Of a stretch of DNA of 64,000 nt, positions 44,214 through 53,747 are shown piece by piece (position 1 is the first letter of the stretch; every line of letters begins with the position of its first letter). The notes under the pieces are model-generated. The model saw only the letters and a program-made list of their open reading frames with translations, did not search any database and was not told where the DNA came from. The DNA is taken from positions 248,001 to 312,000 of the forward strand of contig CAVPDQ010000009.1 in the NCBI GenBank assembly GCA_963702685.1, in the 5' to 3' direction. The DNA comes from AP-15 sp963702685. Its GTDB lineage: Bacteria; Pseudomonadota; Alphaproteobacteria; ATCC43930; CGMCC-115725. Both the position numbers and the translations under genes were made by a program.

Positions 44214-45668
44214 ATGCGCGGCAGGTTTGCGACGACGGCCGATCCCGGCATCGCCAAAGGCTCCTGGAGCGAGCTTTTTCGCAACGGGCTCGGGCTTTAT
44301 TCGGCGCTGGTGATCGGCGGCATCGCGATGAACGCGACGCAGATGCTGGTCATCGCGATCATCATGCCGACGATCGTGCGCGATATCGGCGGCGCCGGCT
44401 TTTACACCTGGGCGGCGATGCTCTACACGATCGGCGCGATCGTCGGTGGCGCCTCGACCGCGATGGTGTGGGGGCGGCTCGGCGCGCGGCGCAGCTATAC
44501 GCTCGGCGCCGGCGTCTTTGCGCTCGGCACGCTGGCTTGCGCGCTCGCCCCCGACATCGGCTCGCTGATCGCGGCGCGCGGCGTGCAAGGCTGGGCCGGT
44601 GGGCTCGTCTCCGGCAGCGGCATGGCGCTGATCACCAGCCTTTACGAGCCGCGGCTGCGCACCCGCATCATCGCGATCTCGCAAGGCACCTTCACCGCCT
44701 GCCATCTGAGCGGGCCGATCGTCGGCGGCATGTTCGCCGCGATCGATTGGTGGCGCGGCTCGTTCTGGATCATGGCGCCGTTGATGCTGGTCTTTGCCGG
44801 GATCGCGTATTGGAAGATCCCGGAGCGCCTCAGCCGGGAGGGCGAGCGCGGCCGGTTTGCCGGCATGCCGTTGTTGCGGCTGGGGACCTTGGTTGCCGGT
44901 GTGCTGTGCGTCGCAGCGAGCGGATCGGTCAGCGGCACCGCGCCGCGCCTCCTCGCGATCGCGGCGGCGGTGGCATTGGTCGGCCTGACCTTCCGCCTCG
45001 ACCGCGGCGCCGCCGACAACCTCTTTCCGCGCGGCGCGGTGTCGTTCCGCGCGCCGATTGGGCTCGCGCTGTGGATTTTGGCATTGCACGGGATGACCCA
45101 GACCTCGGTCACCCTGTTTCTGCCGCTGCTGCTCGAGGTCGTCCACCGGGTGTCGCCGGTGGTGATCAATTTTCTCAGCATCGTCATTTCGATGGGCTGG
45201 ACCACCGCGACTTTTACCGTTTCGGGGTGGTCGGGGAGGCGGGAGCGGCTGGCCCTCGCCTCGGGGCCGGTGATCGCCACGACCGGGCTCGCCTGCCTGA
45301 CCGCGGTGGCCCTCTTGCCGGGGCTCGCGCTGATGACGGTGAGCGCCTTTGTCATGGGGATCGGCATCGGCACCTACAACGTGCACCTCGTCGCCCGCGC
45401 GATGGAGAGCGCCGCCGCCGGCGAGCATCGCAGCACCGCTTCGGCGCTTGCCTCGGTGCGCTCGATCGGCACCGCTTTTGGCGCGGCGATCGCCGGGGTG
45501 GTGGCGAACACCGCCGGGTTGGGCAACGCCACCGACCCCGCGGCGGTCGGCCACGCCGTGACCGCGGTCTATCTGTTCAGCTGCGTGCCGTTCGGGCTTG
45601 CCGCGCTGTTGATGTTCCGCTTTCTCTATATCGTGTTCGGCAAGCCGCAGCCGGCGATCGCCGATTAG
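44214..45668 (+). CDS. MFS transporter, drug/small-molecule exporter type
   Basis: 484 residues from ATG 44214 (a TTG at 44172 would add 14). About 12-14 hydrophobic helices; the loop 2-3 motif appears as GRLGARRSYTLGAGVFALG, and helix 5 has TACHLSGPIVGGMFAAIDWW. The general layout is that of the DHA2-like major facilitators. It may import a substrate of, or export a product from, the divergent monooxygenases. Confidence 0.85.
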   Translation: MRGRFATTADPGIAKGSWSELFRNGLGLYSALVIGGIAMNATQMLVIAIIMPTIVRDIGGAGFYTWAAMLYTIGAIVGGASTAMVWGRLGARRSYTLGAGVFALGTLACALAPDIGSLIAARGVQGWAGGLVSGSGMALITSLYEPRLRTRIIAISQGTFTACHLSGPIVGGMFAAIDWWRGSFWIMAPLMLVFAGIAYWKIPERLSREGERGRFAGMPLLRLGTLVAGVLCVAASGSVSGTAPRLLAIAAAVALVGLTFRLDRGAADNLFPRGAVSFRAPIGLALWILALHGMTQTSVTLFLPLLLEVVHRVSPVVINFLSIVISMGWTTATFTVSGWSGRRERLALASGPVIATTGLACLTAVALLPGLALMTVSAFVMGIGIGTYNVHLVARAMESAAAGEHRSTASALASVRSIGTAFGAAIAGVVANTAGLGNATDPAAVGHAVTAVYLFSCVPFGLAALLMFRFLYIVFGKPQPAIAD

Positions 45669-45721
45669 GACCATGGTTCGATAATATTGAATTCCCCGTT
45701 TCTTTCGCCGTTCCCGCGCAA

Positions 45722-45899
45722 GAGCGTGTGAAGAAATGCCAAACGTCGTCATTCCGGGGCGCGGTTCCGCGAGCCCGGAACCTATGAACACCGGACGTCG
45801 AACATATTGGAAATTCAGGTGTTCTTGGGTTCCGGGCTCGGCCCCTCGGGCCGCCCCGGAATGACGTTTCTTGGAAAGAGCAATTTCTTTCACACGCTC
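45722..45899. repeat. MITE-like element with nested palindrome
   Basis: The outer ends are inverted copies: GAGCGTGTGAAGAAAT at the left and ATTTCTTTCACACGCTC at the right. Inside, GTCATTCCGGGGC (45748) is inverted at 45853-45865, and GAGCCCGGAACC pairs with GGTTCCGGGCTC. There is no coding frame. The 381 bases from 45669 to 46049 hold this element and no gene. Confidence 0.75.
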
Positions 45900-46049
45900 G
45901 AAAGCGGGGGCGACGAGAACGAGCAATCACATTTGAAAGGATCGTGGTCTAGGCCCCGGCGGTGGTGCCGGAGGGCATGGCGGTGGAGGGCATGGCGGTC
46001 TCCTTCGAGGCTTGGCAAACTCCAGCCGGAAACCAAAGGGAGGCGGGCA

Positions 46050-46586
46050 ATGAACGATGTCGGCACGCTGGCGCGGCATATGCTGGAGGTGCGGGAGCTG
46101 ACGCCCGAAGCGTTTCTACCCTACGGCCAAGTCGTCGCTCCCTTGCGCACGGGCGGCCAGGGCGCCGAGATCCGCGCCGAGACCCGATACGACCCCGAGA
46201 CTTCGACCGGCGAGGCAAATCTCGTCCTCGGCAATGGCGAGCCGCGGCTGTGGATCATGCATCTGCCGCATGTCGGGCTCGGCTTTGCCCGGATTGCCCG
46301 GCACCGGCGGGTGACGCAGTGCCTCGGCTCGCTCGGCGGCAAGGAATGGCTGATCGGTGTGGCGCCGCCGGGCGATCTCGGCGACGATGCGCGCCCGCGG
46401 CTCGAGGACATCGTCGCCTTTCGCGTGCCGGGCGACCGCCTGATCAAATTGCATGTCGCGACCTGGCACGCCGGGCCGCACTTCGTCCACGACGAGTGCC
46501 TGTTCGTAAACCTCGAAAACCGCGACACCAACCGGCGTGATTTCCACGCCGTCCCGCTCCCGGTGGAGTGCCGCTACCGCCTCTGA
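46050..46586 (+). CDS. ureidoglycolate lyase (AllA) family protein
   Basis: 178 residues, ATG after GGGAGGCGGGCA. LTPEAFLPYGQVV at the start, HRRVTQCLGSLGGKEWLIGV, ATWHAGPHFVHDECLFVNLE with cupin-like His residues. AllA-type enzymes release urea from ureidoglycolate in purine breakdown. No other allantoin gene is near, so an isolated or repurposed member is possible. Confidence 0.8.
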   Translation: MNDVGTLARHMLEVRELTPEAFLPYGQVVAPLRTGGQGAEIRAETRYDPETSTGEANLVLGNGEPRLWIMHLPHVGLGFARIARHRRVTQCLGSLGGKEWLIGVAPPGDLGDDARPRLEDIVAFRVPGDRLIKLHVATWHAGPHFVHDECLFVNLENRDTNRRDFHAVPLPVECRYRL

Positions 46587-46704
46587 GCCGCGAGGCGCAC
46601 CGGCGACTCGAGCCGAATTGCCTCATCGCTGCGGCCGGATCGGGCGGGGGCCGACCACCTCGAAGCCGCCCGTGCTCGCAATTGAGGTCATGGTCGACGG
46701 TTCG

Positions 46705-46726
46705 ATCTATCCTATCGGATATTACG
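46705..46726 (-). promoter_or_regulatory. palindromic site, copy D of CGTAATATC-N-GATAT motif
   Basis: On the minus strand this reads CGTAATATCCGATAGGATAG, a close relative of the sites at 62112 and 63793. It lies between the ends of two convergent genes and so controls neither directly; it may be a remnant. Confidence 0.4.
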
Positions 46727-46750
46727 ATGCCAGAGCCCGCGCCAATTCAT

Positions 46751-47302
46751 CTATCCGTGGTGGTGAAGCCGAGCGGGTGCCTGCGGGTCGCCGTAGCCTC
46801 GGAGCTGTTCGTACCGGGCAATTTCATCCGGGCTCAGCAAAATGCGGGTCGCCAGATGGGCGGCCAGGTGCACCGACCGCAGCCGGCCTTGCAGCTCGCC
46901 GATGGCAGCGGTGACGGCGGTAAGTCGATCCGGGGTGACGTCGCCCTTTGCAAACAGCTGATCGAGCGCCTGTTCGCGCGCTATCAATTCGGCGCCGAGC
47001 CGTTTGGCTTCCGCGCCCATGCGGTCAAAGACCGCTTTCACCTGTTCCTGCTGGCTTTGGGAAAGCCCCAGTTGCGTCGCGAGCCTCAGCACATGGTTCG
47101 GCCCCGGATAGCCGTTCAGCTCGGCCGCCTTTGCCATGCCCATGCCTTCGCCCTCGCGCAGCGCCGCGATCTCCTCTGCCGACAAAGCTTTGATCGTCCG
47201 GGTCTGTTGCCCGGCGTAAGGAGCGGCGGGCCTGTCCGCCGCTCGCAGCGGCGACCCGAGAATACAAATGATCAGTGCTGCCGAGAGGGCCAAGCGGTGC
47301 AT
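46751..47302 (-). CDS. periplasmic Spy/CpxP-like (LTXXQ-type) protein
   Basis: 183 residues. Signal peptide MHRLALSAALIICILGSPLR with cleavage near AADR. The mature part is mostly helical: LSAEEIAALREGEGMGMAKA, VLRLATQLGLSQSQQEQVKA, FDRMGAEAKRLGAELIAREQ. The LGLSQSQQ matches the LTxxQ type found in Spy, CpxP and heavy-metal-resistance proteins. Probably a stress or metal-related periplasmic chaperone. Confidence 0.65.
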   Translation of the reverse strand: MHRLALSAALIICILGSPLRAADRPAAPYAGQQTRTIKALSAEEIAALREGEGMGMAKAAELNGYPGPNHVLRLATQLGLSQSQQEQVKAVFDRMGAEAKRLGAELIAREQALDQLFAKGDVTPDRLTAVTAAIGELQGRLRSVHLAAHLATRILLSPDEIARYEQLRGYGDPQAPARLHHHG

Positions 47303-47422
47303 CGGTTCACCTTTGCGGGGTTGCGGTGCGAAAATATATCATGACCATCGCAACCGAGCAGCCGGAACGCCCGATGACGATCGCTGATATGGTCCGCGGC
47401 TTGCCTCCTCGGCGCGTGCCGG

Positions 47423-48082
47423 GTGAACGACTTCTGGGCTGCCTTCGGGGTGGCCGAGCTCGGGCGCATCGTCGCACTTTCCTTGGCGGTCAGCCTTTCG
47501 GCTACCCTTGTCGCCGCGGTTGTGGGACTGCCGAGCGGAGCGGCCTTGGCCATCTGCCGGTTTCCGGGCCGCCGGCTGGTGATCGTTCTCGCCAATGCGT
47601 TTCTCGGCTTACCCCCGGTCGTGGTCGGACTTGGGCTGTATCTCGCGCTGTCGCGCTCCGGGCCGCTGGGCTGGCTCGCCCTCTTATTCACGCCCGGCGC
47701 CATGGTGCTGGCTCAGACGCTGCTGGCAACGCCGATCGTCATGGCGCTCGCCCATCGGGCGATCGAGGAGCCGTGGGAGGAATATGGCGGTGCCTTGCGC
47801 GTCGACGGCGCCGCGCGGCTACGCTCGATCGGGATGCTCCTTGCCATCGCGCGGCGGCCTGTTACGACGGCGGTGCTGGCCGGTTTTGGCCGCACGATCT
47901 CCGAGGTGGGCGCGGTCTTGATCGTGGGTGGCAATATTGCCGGCTATACGCGAATTATGACGACGGCAATTGTGTTGGAAACCAGCAAGGGTGATTTGGA
48001 GCTGGCCCTCGGGCTGGGCTTCGTCCTGATCGGGATCAGCGTCGCGGTGAGCAGCACCGCCTTTCTGCTTGGGGAAAAATGA
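47423..48082 (+). CDS. tupB: tungstate-type ABC transporter permease
   Basis: 219 residues with five to six membrane helices (ALSLAVSLSATLVAAVVGLP, LANAFLGLPPVVVGLGLYLA, etc.). The ATPase-contact EAA loop is EEYGGALRVDGAARLRSI. LGLPPVVVGLG and GRTISEVGAVLIVGGNI are typical of TupB/WtpB-type permeases. Overlaps tupA by four bases (ATGA). No ATP-binding subunit gene adjoins. Confidence 0.83.
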   Translation: MNDFWAAFGVAELGRIVALSLAVSLSATLVAAVVGLPSGAALAICRFPGRRLVIVLANAFLGLPPVVVGLGLYLALSRSGPLGWLALLFTPGAMVLAQTLLATPIVMALAHRAIEEPWEEYGGALRVDGAARLRSIGMLLAIARRPVTTAVLAGFGRTISEVGAVLIVGGNIAGYTRIMTTAIVLETSKGDLELALGLGFVLIGISVAVSSTAFLLGEK

Positions 48083-48915
48083 TGAAGCTGCGGCAACTGG
48101 TCATCGTCCTAATCGTAGCGCTCCTCGGGCGAGCGGGGGTTGCCGCCGAGAGCCCGGCGCAGTCGATCATCCTCGCCTCGACTACGTCGGTCGAAAATTC
48201 GGGGTTGCTGGCGCACATTCTGCCGATCTTCACCAAAGAGACCGGAATAACCGTGCATGTTCTCGCGCAGGGGACGGGTCAGGCGCTTCGGACCGCTGCG
48301 CACGACGATGCCGATTTGCTGCTGGTGCACGATCCGGAGGCGGAACAGCAGTTCATCGCGGCCGGAGACGGGATCGATCGCACGCAAATCGCGTGGAACG
48401 ATTTCATCGTAGTCGGGCCGCGCTCGGACCCGGCCCATATCGCCGGAAGTCGCGATGCCGTTGCGGCGTTGAAGGCGATCGCCGCCACCCGCGCGCCGTT
48501 TGTCTCCCGCGGCGACAAGAGCGGGACCGACGCGCTCGAGCACCGGCTGTGGCGCGTGGCGCAAATCGACCCGGCCAAAGCCGGTAGTGGGTCATGGTAC
48601 CGCTCGATCGGCGGCGGCATGGGTGCCGCGCTCAACACCGCCAAGGCGATGGGCGCTTACACCATCAGCGATCGCGGCACCTGGCTGAGCTTTGGCAATA
48701 AGGGCGACCTCGGCGTGCTGGTCGAGGGCGATCCGCGCCTGCTAAACCGCTACGACGTGCTCCTGCTAAACCCCAAAAAGCATCCGGTGCCAAAACAAGC
48801 TTTGGCCCAGCGCTTCGCGCAATGGCTGGCGTCGCCCGAAGGACAAGCCGCAATCGGTGCCTATCAGCTGGACGGAAAGCAGCTGTTCCACCCGTCGGCC
48901 GCCGCCCCAAAGTAA
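48079..48915 (+). CDS. tupA: tungstate-binding periplasmic protein
   Basis: 278 residues with a signal peptide cut near GVAAE. The oxyanion-binding start ILASTTSVENSGLLAHILP, then VLAQGTGQALRTA, RGDKSGTDALEHRLW, WYRSIGGGMGAALNTA and AYTISDRGTWLSF match TupA, which binds tungstate with high affinity. It would feed Mo/W enzymes such as the soeA product or the hydroxylase at 18992. Confidence 0.87.
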   Translation: MMKLRQLVIVLIVALLGRAGVAAESPAQSIILASTTSVENSGLLAHILPIFTKETGITVHVLAQGTGQALRTAAHDDADLLLVHDPEAEQQFIAAGDGIDRTQIAWNDFIVVGPRSDPAHIAGSRDAVAALKAIAATRAPFVSRGDKSGTDALEHRLWRVAQIDPAKAGSGSWYRSIGGGMGAALNTAKAMGAYTISDRGTWLSFGNKGDLGVLVEGDPRLLNRYDVLLLNPKKHPVPKQALAQRFAQWLASPEGQAAIGAYQLDGKQLFHPSAAAPK

Positions 48916-48956
48916 TCGACCGTGGGTGTGCGCGGCTTCCGATCAAATTGCACCGC

Positions 48957-49088
48957 GCTCACCCCCTCCCAAACCCTCCCCCATCAAGGGCCATCAAGGG
49001 GGAGGGCCTTTATCAGCGGGGAGACCCTTTATCAGCACTCCGATTTGTACTCCCGCCCCTCGACGGGGGCGGGTTGGGGTGGGGGTGA
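48957..49088. repeat. interspersed inverted repeat, CACCCCCTCCC/GGGTTGGGGTGGGGG type
   Basis: CTCACCCCCTCCCAAACCCTC at the left and GGGTTGGGGTGGGGGTG at the right are inverted; inside are GGGCCATCAAGGG duplications and CCCCTCGACGGGGGCGGG. Non-coding, separating tupA from the convergent regulator gene. Confidence 0.7.
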
Positions 49089-49139
49089 TGCGTGCCGAGT
49101 GCATCAACCCGGTCGAAAGTTCTAAACATCGGGTCGGCG

Positions 49140-49541
49140 TTAGCGGATGCTCTGCGCCAGCCGCCGGGTTTTTACGGGTTCGGCGTCGTCGGTCGGTCTG
49201 CTCCGCTCGGCGAGGGCTTCGGCAAGGGCTTTGATATGCGCGGCGCCGGCGACCTCGGCGGCGCTCTCGACTTCGCGATAATGCCGGATGACGGCGTGGC
49301 CCAATTCGGTCAGGGATGCGCCGCCGCCGTGCTGGCCGCCTGCCTGCGAGGCGACGACCGGAGCGCGGAAGCTCCGGTTCAGATTGTCGACCAGCAGCCA
49401 GGCGCGGCGGTACGACATGCCCATCCGGCGGCCCGCCTCGGAAATCGAGCCGTGCGTGTCGATCAGCTCCAACAGCTTGATCTTGCCCGGCCCGATCGCG
49501 CGACCCGGATCGAAATCGATGCGCAATGTGAGCCTCGGCAT
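49140..49541 (-). CDS. ModE-type winged-helix regulator without molybdate-binding domains
   Basis: 133 residues from ATG 49541. The N domain of ModE is clear: GPGKIKLLELIDTHGSISEA, GRRMGMSYRRAWLLVDNLNR, and QHGGGASLTELGHAVIRHYR. The C-terminal MOP domains are absent, so it is a short form. Convergent with tupBA; it may control that operon or a distant one. No clear operator could be picked. Confidence 0.83.
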   Translation of the reverse strand: MPRLTLRIDFDPGRAIGPGKIKLLELIDTHGSISEAGRRMGMSYRRAWLLVDNLNRSFRAPVVASQAGGQHGGGASLTELGHAVIRHYREVESAAEVAGAAHIKALAEALAERSRPTDDAEPVKTRRLAQSIR

Positions 49542-49579
49542 GGCCCGGCCTCGCCTCAATTCAGCCCGACTTTAGCACG

Positions 49580-50511
49580 TCAGGCAAAGCGAGGCATGAC
49601 CTCGGAGGCGAACAATTCGTGGGTTTCGAGGTCGTTGCGGTAGTCGCTGTTGATCAGCAATTGCACGCCGGCATCCTGGTATTGCCCGACGAGGTCGATC
49701 GCCTCGGACACGATGCCGACAAAGCCGCGCAACGGCCCGCGCGCCAGGAGCCGCTCGCGCTTTGCCGCCACACCGGCCGCGTCGCGGGCGAGGAGCCAGC
49801 TGTTGTTGTGGGTCCTTTCGATCGTCTCGTAATCGCGCCCTGCCGTCTCGCAATGGCGGCGCAACACCGCGAGCTTGTGCCGCACCATCTCGGGCTCGCC
49901 GCCGAGATTGCAGGCATCGCCGAGGCGGGCGACCGCGCGCAACGTAAGCTGCTCGCCGCCGCCGGCGATCAGCACCGGCGGATGCGGCTTTTGCACTGGC
50001 TTGGGCTCGAGGATCGCATCCTCGACATGAAAATAGCGGCCGTGAAAGGTGGTCCGCTGCTCGGTCCATAGCGCCAGGATCAGGCGGACGGCTTCCTCCA
50101 TCTGGCGGATGCGCACCGCCGGCCGCGCCGGGAACTCCCAGCCATATTGCCGGTATTCGGTCTCGAAATAGCCGGCGCCGATGCCCAAGGTCAGCCGGCC
50201 CCGGCTGATCAGATCGACACCGGCGGCGATCTTGGCGAGGTGCGCGGGGTTGCGGTAGCCGACCGAGGTGGCGAGCGTCACAAGGCGAATCCGGCTCGTC
50301 ACCGCGGCCAATGCCGAAAGCGCGGTCCAGCCCTCCAGAAACGGCTCGTCGGGCGCGCCGACACCGGGGATCTGGATCAAATGGTCCATCACCGAAAACC
50401 AGACGAAAGCCGTGGTCTCTCGGCCCATCGCACCTTGGCTTTCGCCGCCTCGAAGGCTTCTGCCGGGTCGGGGCCGGACAGCCATGACGGATTGTGAATG
50501 CCGAACTTCAT
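49580..50511 (-). pseudogene. luciferase-like monooxygenase with small indels near the start
   Basis: ATG 50511 after GGAGGGCGTGATC opens with KFGIHNPSWLSGPDPAEAF, but the frame stops at 50389. The rest, FVWFSVMDHLIQIPGVGAPD, SVGYRNPAHLAKIAAGVDLI, GRLTLGIGAGYFETEYRQYG to the end, is in another frame. Two apparent one-base insertions around 50405-50420 (within GAGAGACCACGGCTTTCGTC) would restore a complete protein of about 310 residues of the F420/FMN LLM family. Decay or an assembly error. Confidence 0.75.
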
Positions 50512-50533
50512 GATCACGCCCTCCGTTGCCGGG

Positions 50534-50827
50534 TCAGTCGAGCGGCGGCTTGATGCCGGTGGCAGCTTCGTGCAGGTCCAGCCATCGCCCCTCGACATCG
50601 CGGCTTATCGGGTAAATCTTGCGGTTCTCCGGATCGCCATAACGCGCGCACAGCTCGTCGAGCGCCGGAACGAGGCGGTAGGATTCCTGATACTGACGCT
50701 CCCGCTCCGCGAAAATCTCCTCGCACGAGGCATTTTCCAGATAGTCGATGCTGGCTTCGTCGACATCGATCTTGAGCAGCAGCTTGCGCGGCTGGTGCGC
50801 CGTTTGCGAACCTCGCCCGCCAGATGT
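50534..50827 (-). pseudogene. C-terminal fragment of an unrecognised gene
   Basis: The minus strand reads KLLLKIDVDEASIDYLENAS, then CEEIFAERERQYQESYRLVP and GDPENRKIYPISRDVEGRW, ending at 50534. Codon use is gene-like and no stop occurs for about 95 codons, but no start is found before the mobile-like element at 50829. Its stop lies 23 bases before the ATG of the monooxygenase, so both were likely one operon. Not recognised. Confidence 0.5.
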
Positions 50828-50828
50828 T

Positions 50829-51059
50829 CAGAGGATGTGAAGGAATTGGTCTGGGCTGCATCGGCGCCGTGCGTCCCCCGCCTTCGCGAGGGCAGGCCCT
50901 TCGAGACAGCCGCTGCGCGGCTTCCTCAGGACGAGGGATTCCATAGCTGGCATCAGCAGCTTGCCTCATGCTGAGGAGCGCCCAAGGGGCGCGTCTCGAA
51001 GCATCCGCGGCGCCGATGCAGCGCGCTATCTCCGATCCCCCCAATTCATTCACATCCTC

Positions 51060-51062
<3 letters not shown>
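50829..51062. mobile_element. MITE-like element with 20-base terminal inverted repeats
   Basis: TCAGAGGATGTGAAGGAATT at 50829 and AATTCATTCACATCCTCTCA at about 51043-51062 are inverted copies with two mismatches. Within is the TTCGAGAC/GTCTCGAA palindrome pair seen at 4000-4080 (50899-50936 and 50964-51002). The element is about 234 bases and has no gene. Its right end supplies the TGA stop of the aldo/keto reductase gene, and its left end cuts the gene at 50534. Confidence 0.7.
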
Positions 51063-52040
<978 letters not shown>

Positions 52041-52213
52041 GGCAGCCGATCCTGTTGGCGGTAGGGACGAGGCGAGGAAGGCCGACAAGCCCCATCCGGA
52101 TGCCCGCACGACCGCGCGGGACACCGGCTTTGCTCCTCTTGGAACGCGATTTTCCTCATCGAAATAAAAGCAGCGGCGGCCCTGTCGCGGACCGCCGTCG
52201 TGCGAAAATATGC

Positions 52214-53713
52214 TCAGGCGGTCTTGATCCATACCGCTTTGACGTTCAAGTACTCTTCCATCTGCTGGATGCCGCTTTCGCGGCCATAGCCGCTCATCTT
52301 GTAGCCGCCGAACGGCACCGCCGGGTCCATCGCCTGGTAGCAATTGATCCACACCGAGCCGGCGTGCAGCCCCTTGGCGAGCCGATGCGCCTTCGACACG
52401 TCGCGCGTCCACACGCCGCTGCCGAGGCCGAAGCTCGTGGCGTTGCCGCGGCGGATGACCTCTTCGACATCGGTGAACGGGATCGCCGAGATCACCGGGC
52501 CAAAGATTTCCTCCTGGGCGATGCGCATGTCGTCTTTCACATCGGCAAAGACGGTCGGCGGCACGAAATATCCCTTTGCAAAGGGCCCCTCGGTCAGCGC
52601 CTGGCCGCCGGTGACGGGCCGCGCGCCCTCCTGACGGCCGGTCGAGAGATAGCCGGTGACCCGCTCGTACTGCTGCGCGGAAACCAGCGGACCGATCTGC
52701 GTGTCGGGGTCGAGCCCGTTGCCGACCTTGAGGCCCTTGCCGAAATCGGCGACGCGGCCGACAAACTCGTCATAGACCTTGCGCTCGACAAAAAGCCGGG
52801 TGCCGGCGCTGCAAATCTGGCCGGAATTGGCAAAGACCGCCATCCCGGCGCCGGGCACTGCGGTTTCGAGATCGGCATCGGCAAAGACGATGTCGGGCGA
52901 CTTGCCGCCGAGCTCGAGCGAGACGCGCTTCAGATTGCCGGCGGAGGCGCGCACGATCGATTGCCCGGTCAAATGCGAGCCGGTGAAGGCGACCTTGTCG
53001 ACGCCGGGGTGCTCGGCGAGCGCGGCACCGGCGGTCTCGCCATAGCCGGGCACGATGTTGACAACCCCGGGCGGCACGCCGGCGTCCATCAGGAGCTCGC
53101 CGAGCCGCAGCGGGGTCAGCGGCGCCTCCTCGGCCGGCTTCAGGACGACGGTGCAGCCGGTCGCGAGCGCCGGGCCGATCTTCCAAATGCAGGCGCCGAG
53201 CGGCCCGTTCCACGGGATGATCGCGCCGACGACGCCGATCGGCTCCTTCAAGGTGTAGGAAAAAATTTCGCCGGGCAGCGAGTTTTCGATCGTCTCGCCA
53301 TGGATCGAGGTTGCCATGCCGGCATACCAGCGCAGCATGCCGAGCACGCGCTGCCTGGTGGCGCGGGTGCGGCTGACCGGCGCGCCCATGTCGATCGTGT
53401 CGAGCATCGACAATTCATCGTAATGCTGCTCGACGAGATCGGCGATCTTGAGCAGCAGCGCTTGGCGCTCATACGGCTTCCACTTGCTCCACGGCCCTTC
53501 GAAGGCGCGGCGGGCGGCGGCGACAGCGCGGTCGATATCCTCCTTGTCGCCCTCGGCAACCATGGCCAACAGCTCGCCGGTCGCCGGGTTGCGGCTCTCG
53601 AAGGTCTTGCCCGAGGCGGCGCGCACCCATTCGCCGCCGATCAGCATGCGCTTTACTTCGGTGCCGGCAGTGAACGGGTGGCGATAGGTCTCGATGGTTT
53701 GCGGCATTGCCAT
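52214..53713 (-). CDS. NAD(P)-dependent aldehyde dehydrogenase
   Basis: 499 residues, ATG after AAAGGAGCAGACAGAC. Catalytic Cys301 (FANSGQICSAG), general base Glu267 (SLELGGKSP), cofactor stretch GAIIPWNGPLGACIWKIGPA and the FTGS loop are all present. Betaine/phenylacetaldehyde-dehydrogenase-like in length and motifs. It directly follows a second, damaged ALDH on the same strand 34 bases upstream, so it is in an operon driven from about 55250. Confidence 0.9.
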   Translation of the reverse strand: MAMPQTIETYRHPFTAGTEVKRMLIGGEWVRAASGKTFESRNPATGELLAMVAEGDKEDIDRAVAAARRAFEGPWSKWKPYERQALLLKIADLVEQHYDELSMLDTIDMGAPVSRTRATRQRVLGMLRWYAGMATSIHGETIENSLPGEIFSYTLKEPIGVVGAIIPWNGPLGACIWKIGPALATGCTVVLKPAEEAPLTPLRLGELLMDAGVPPGVVNIVPGYGETAGAALAEHPGVDKVAFTGSHLTGQSIVRASAGNLKRVSLELGGKSPDIVFADADLETAVPGAGMAVFANSGQICSAGTRLFVERKVYDEFVGRVADFGKGLKVGNGLDPDTQIGPLVSAQQYERVTGYLSTGRQEGARPVTGGQALTEGPFAKGYFVPPTVFADVKDDMRIAQEEIFGPVISAIPFTDVEEVIRRGNATSFGLGSGVWTRDVSKAHRLAKGLHAGSVWINCYQAMDPAVPFGGYKMSGYGRESGIQQMEEYLNVKAVWIKTA

Positions 53714-53747
53714 GTCTGTCTGCTCCTTTTCGTGGGTGGGGGCGCGG

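Noticed and set aside
44130..45926. 598-codon minus-strand frame
   Set aside because: Antisense of the MFS transporter; very rich in Arg/Asp/His without hydrophobic or domain pattern.
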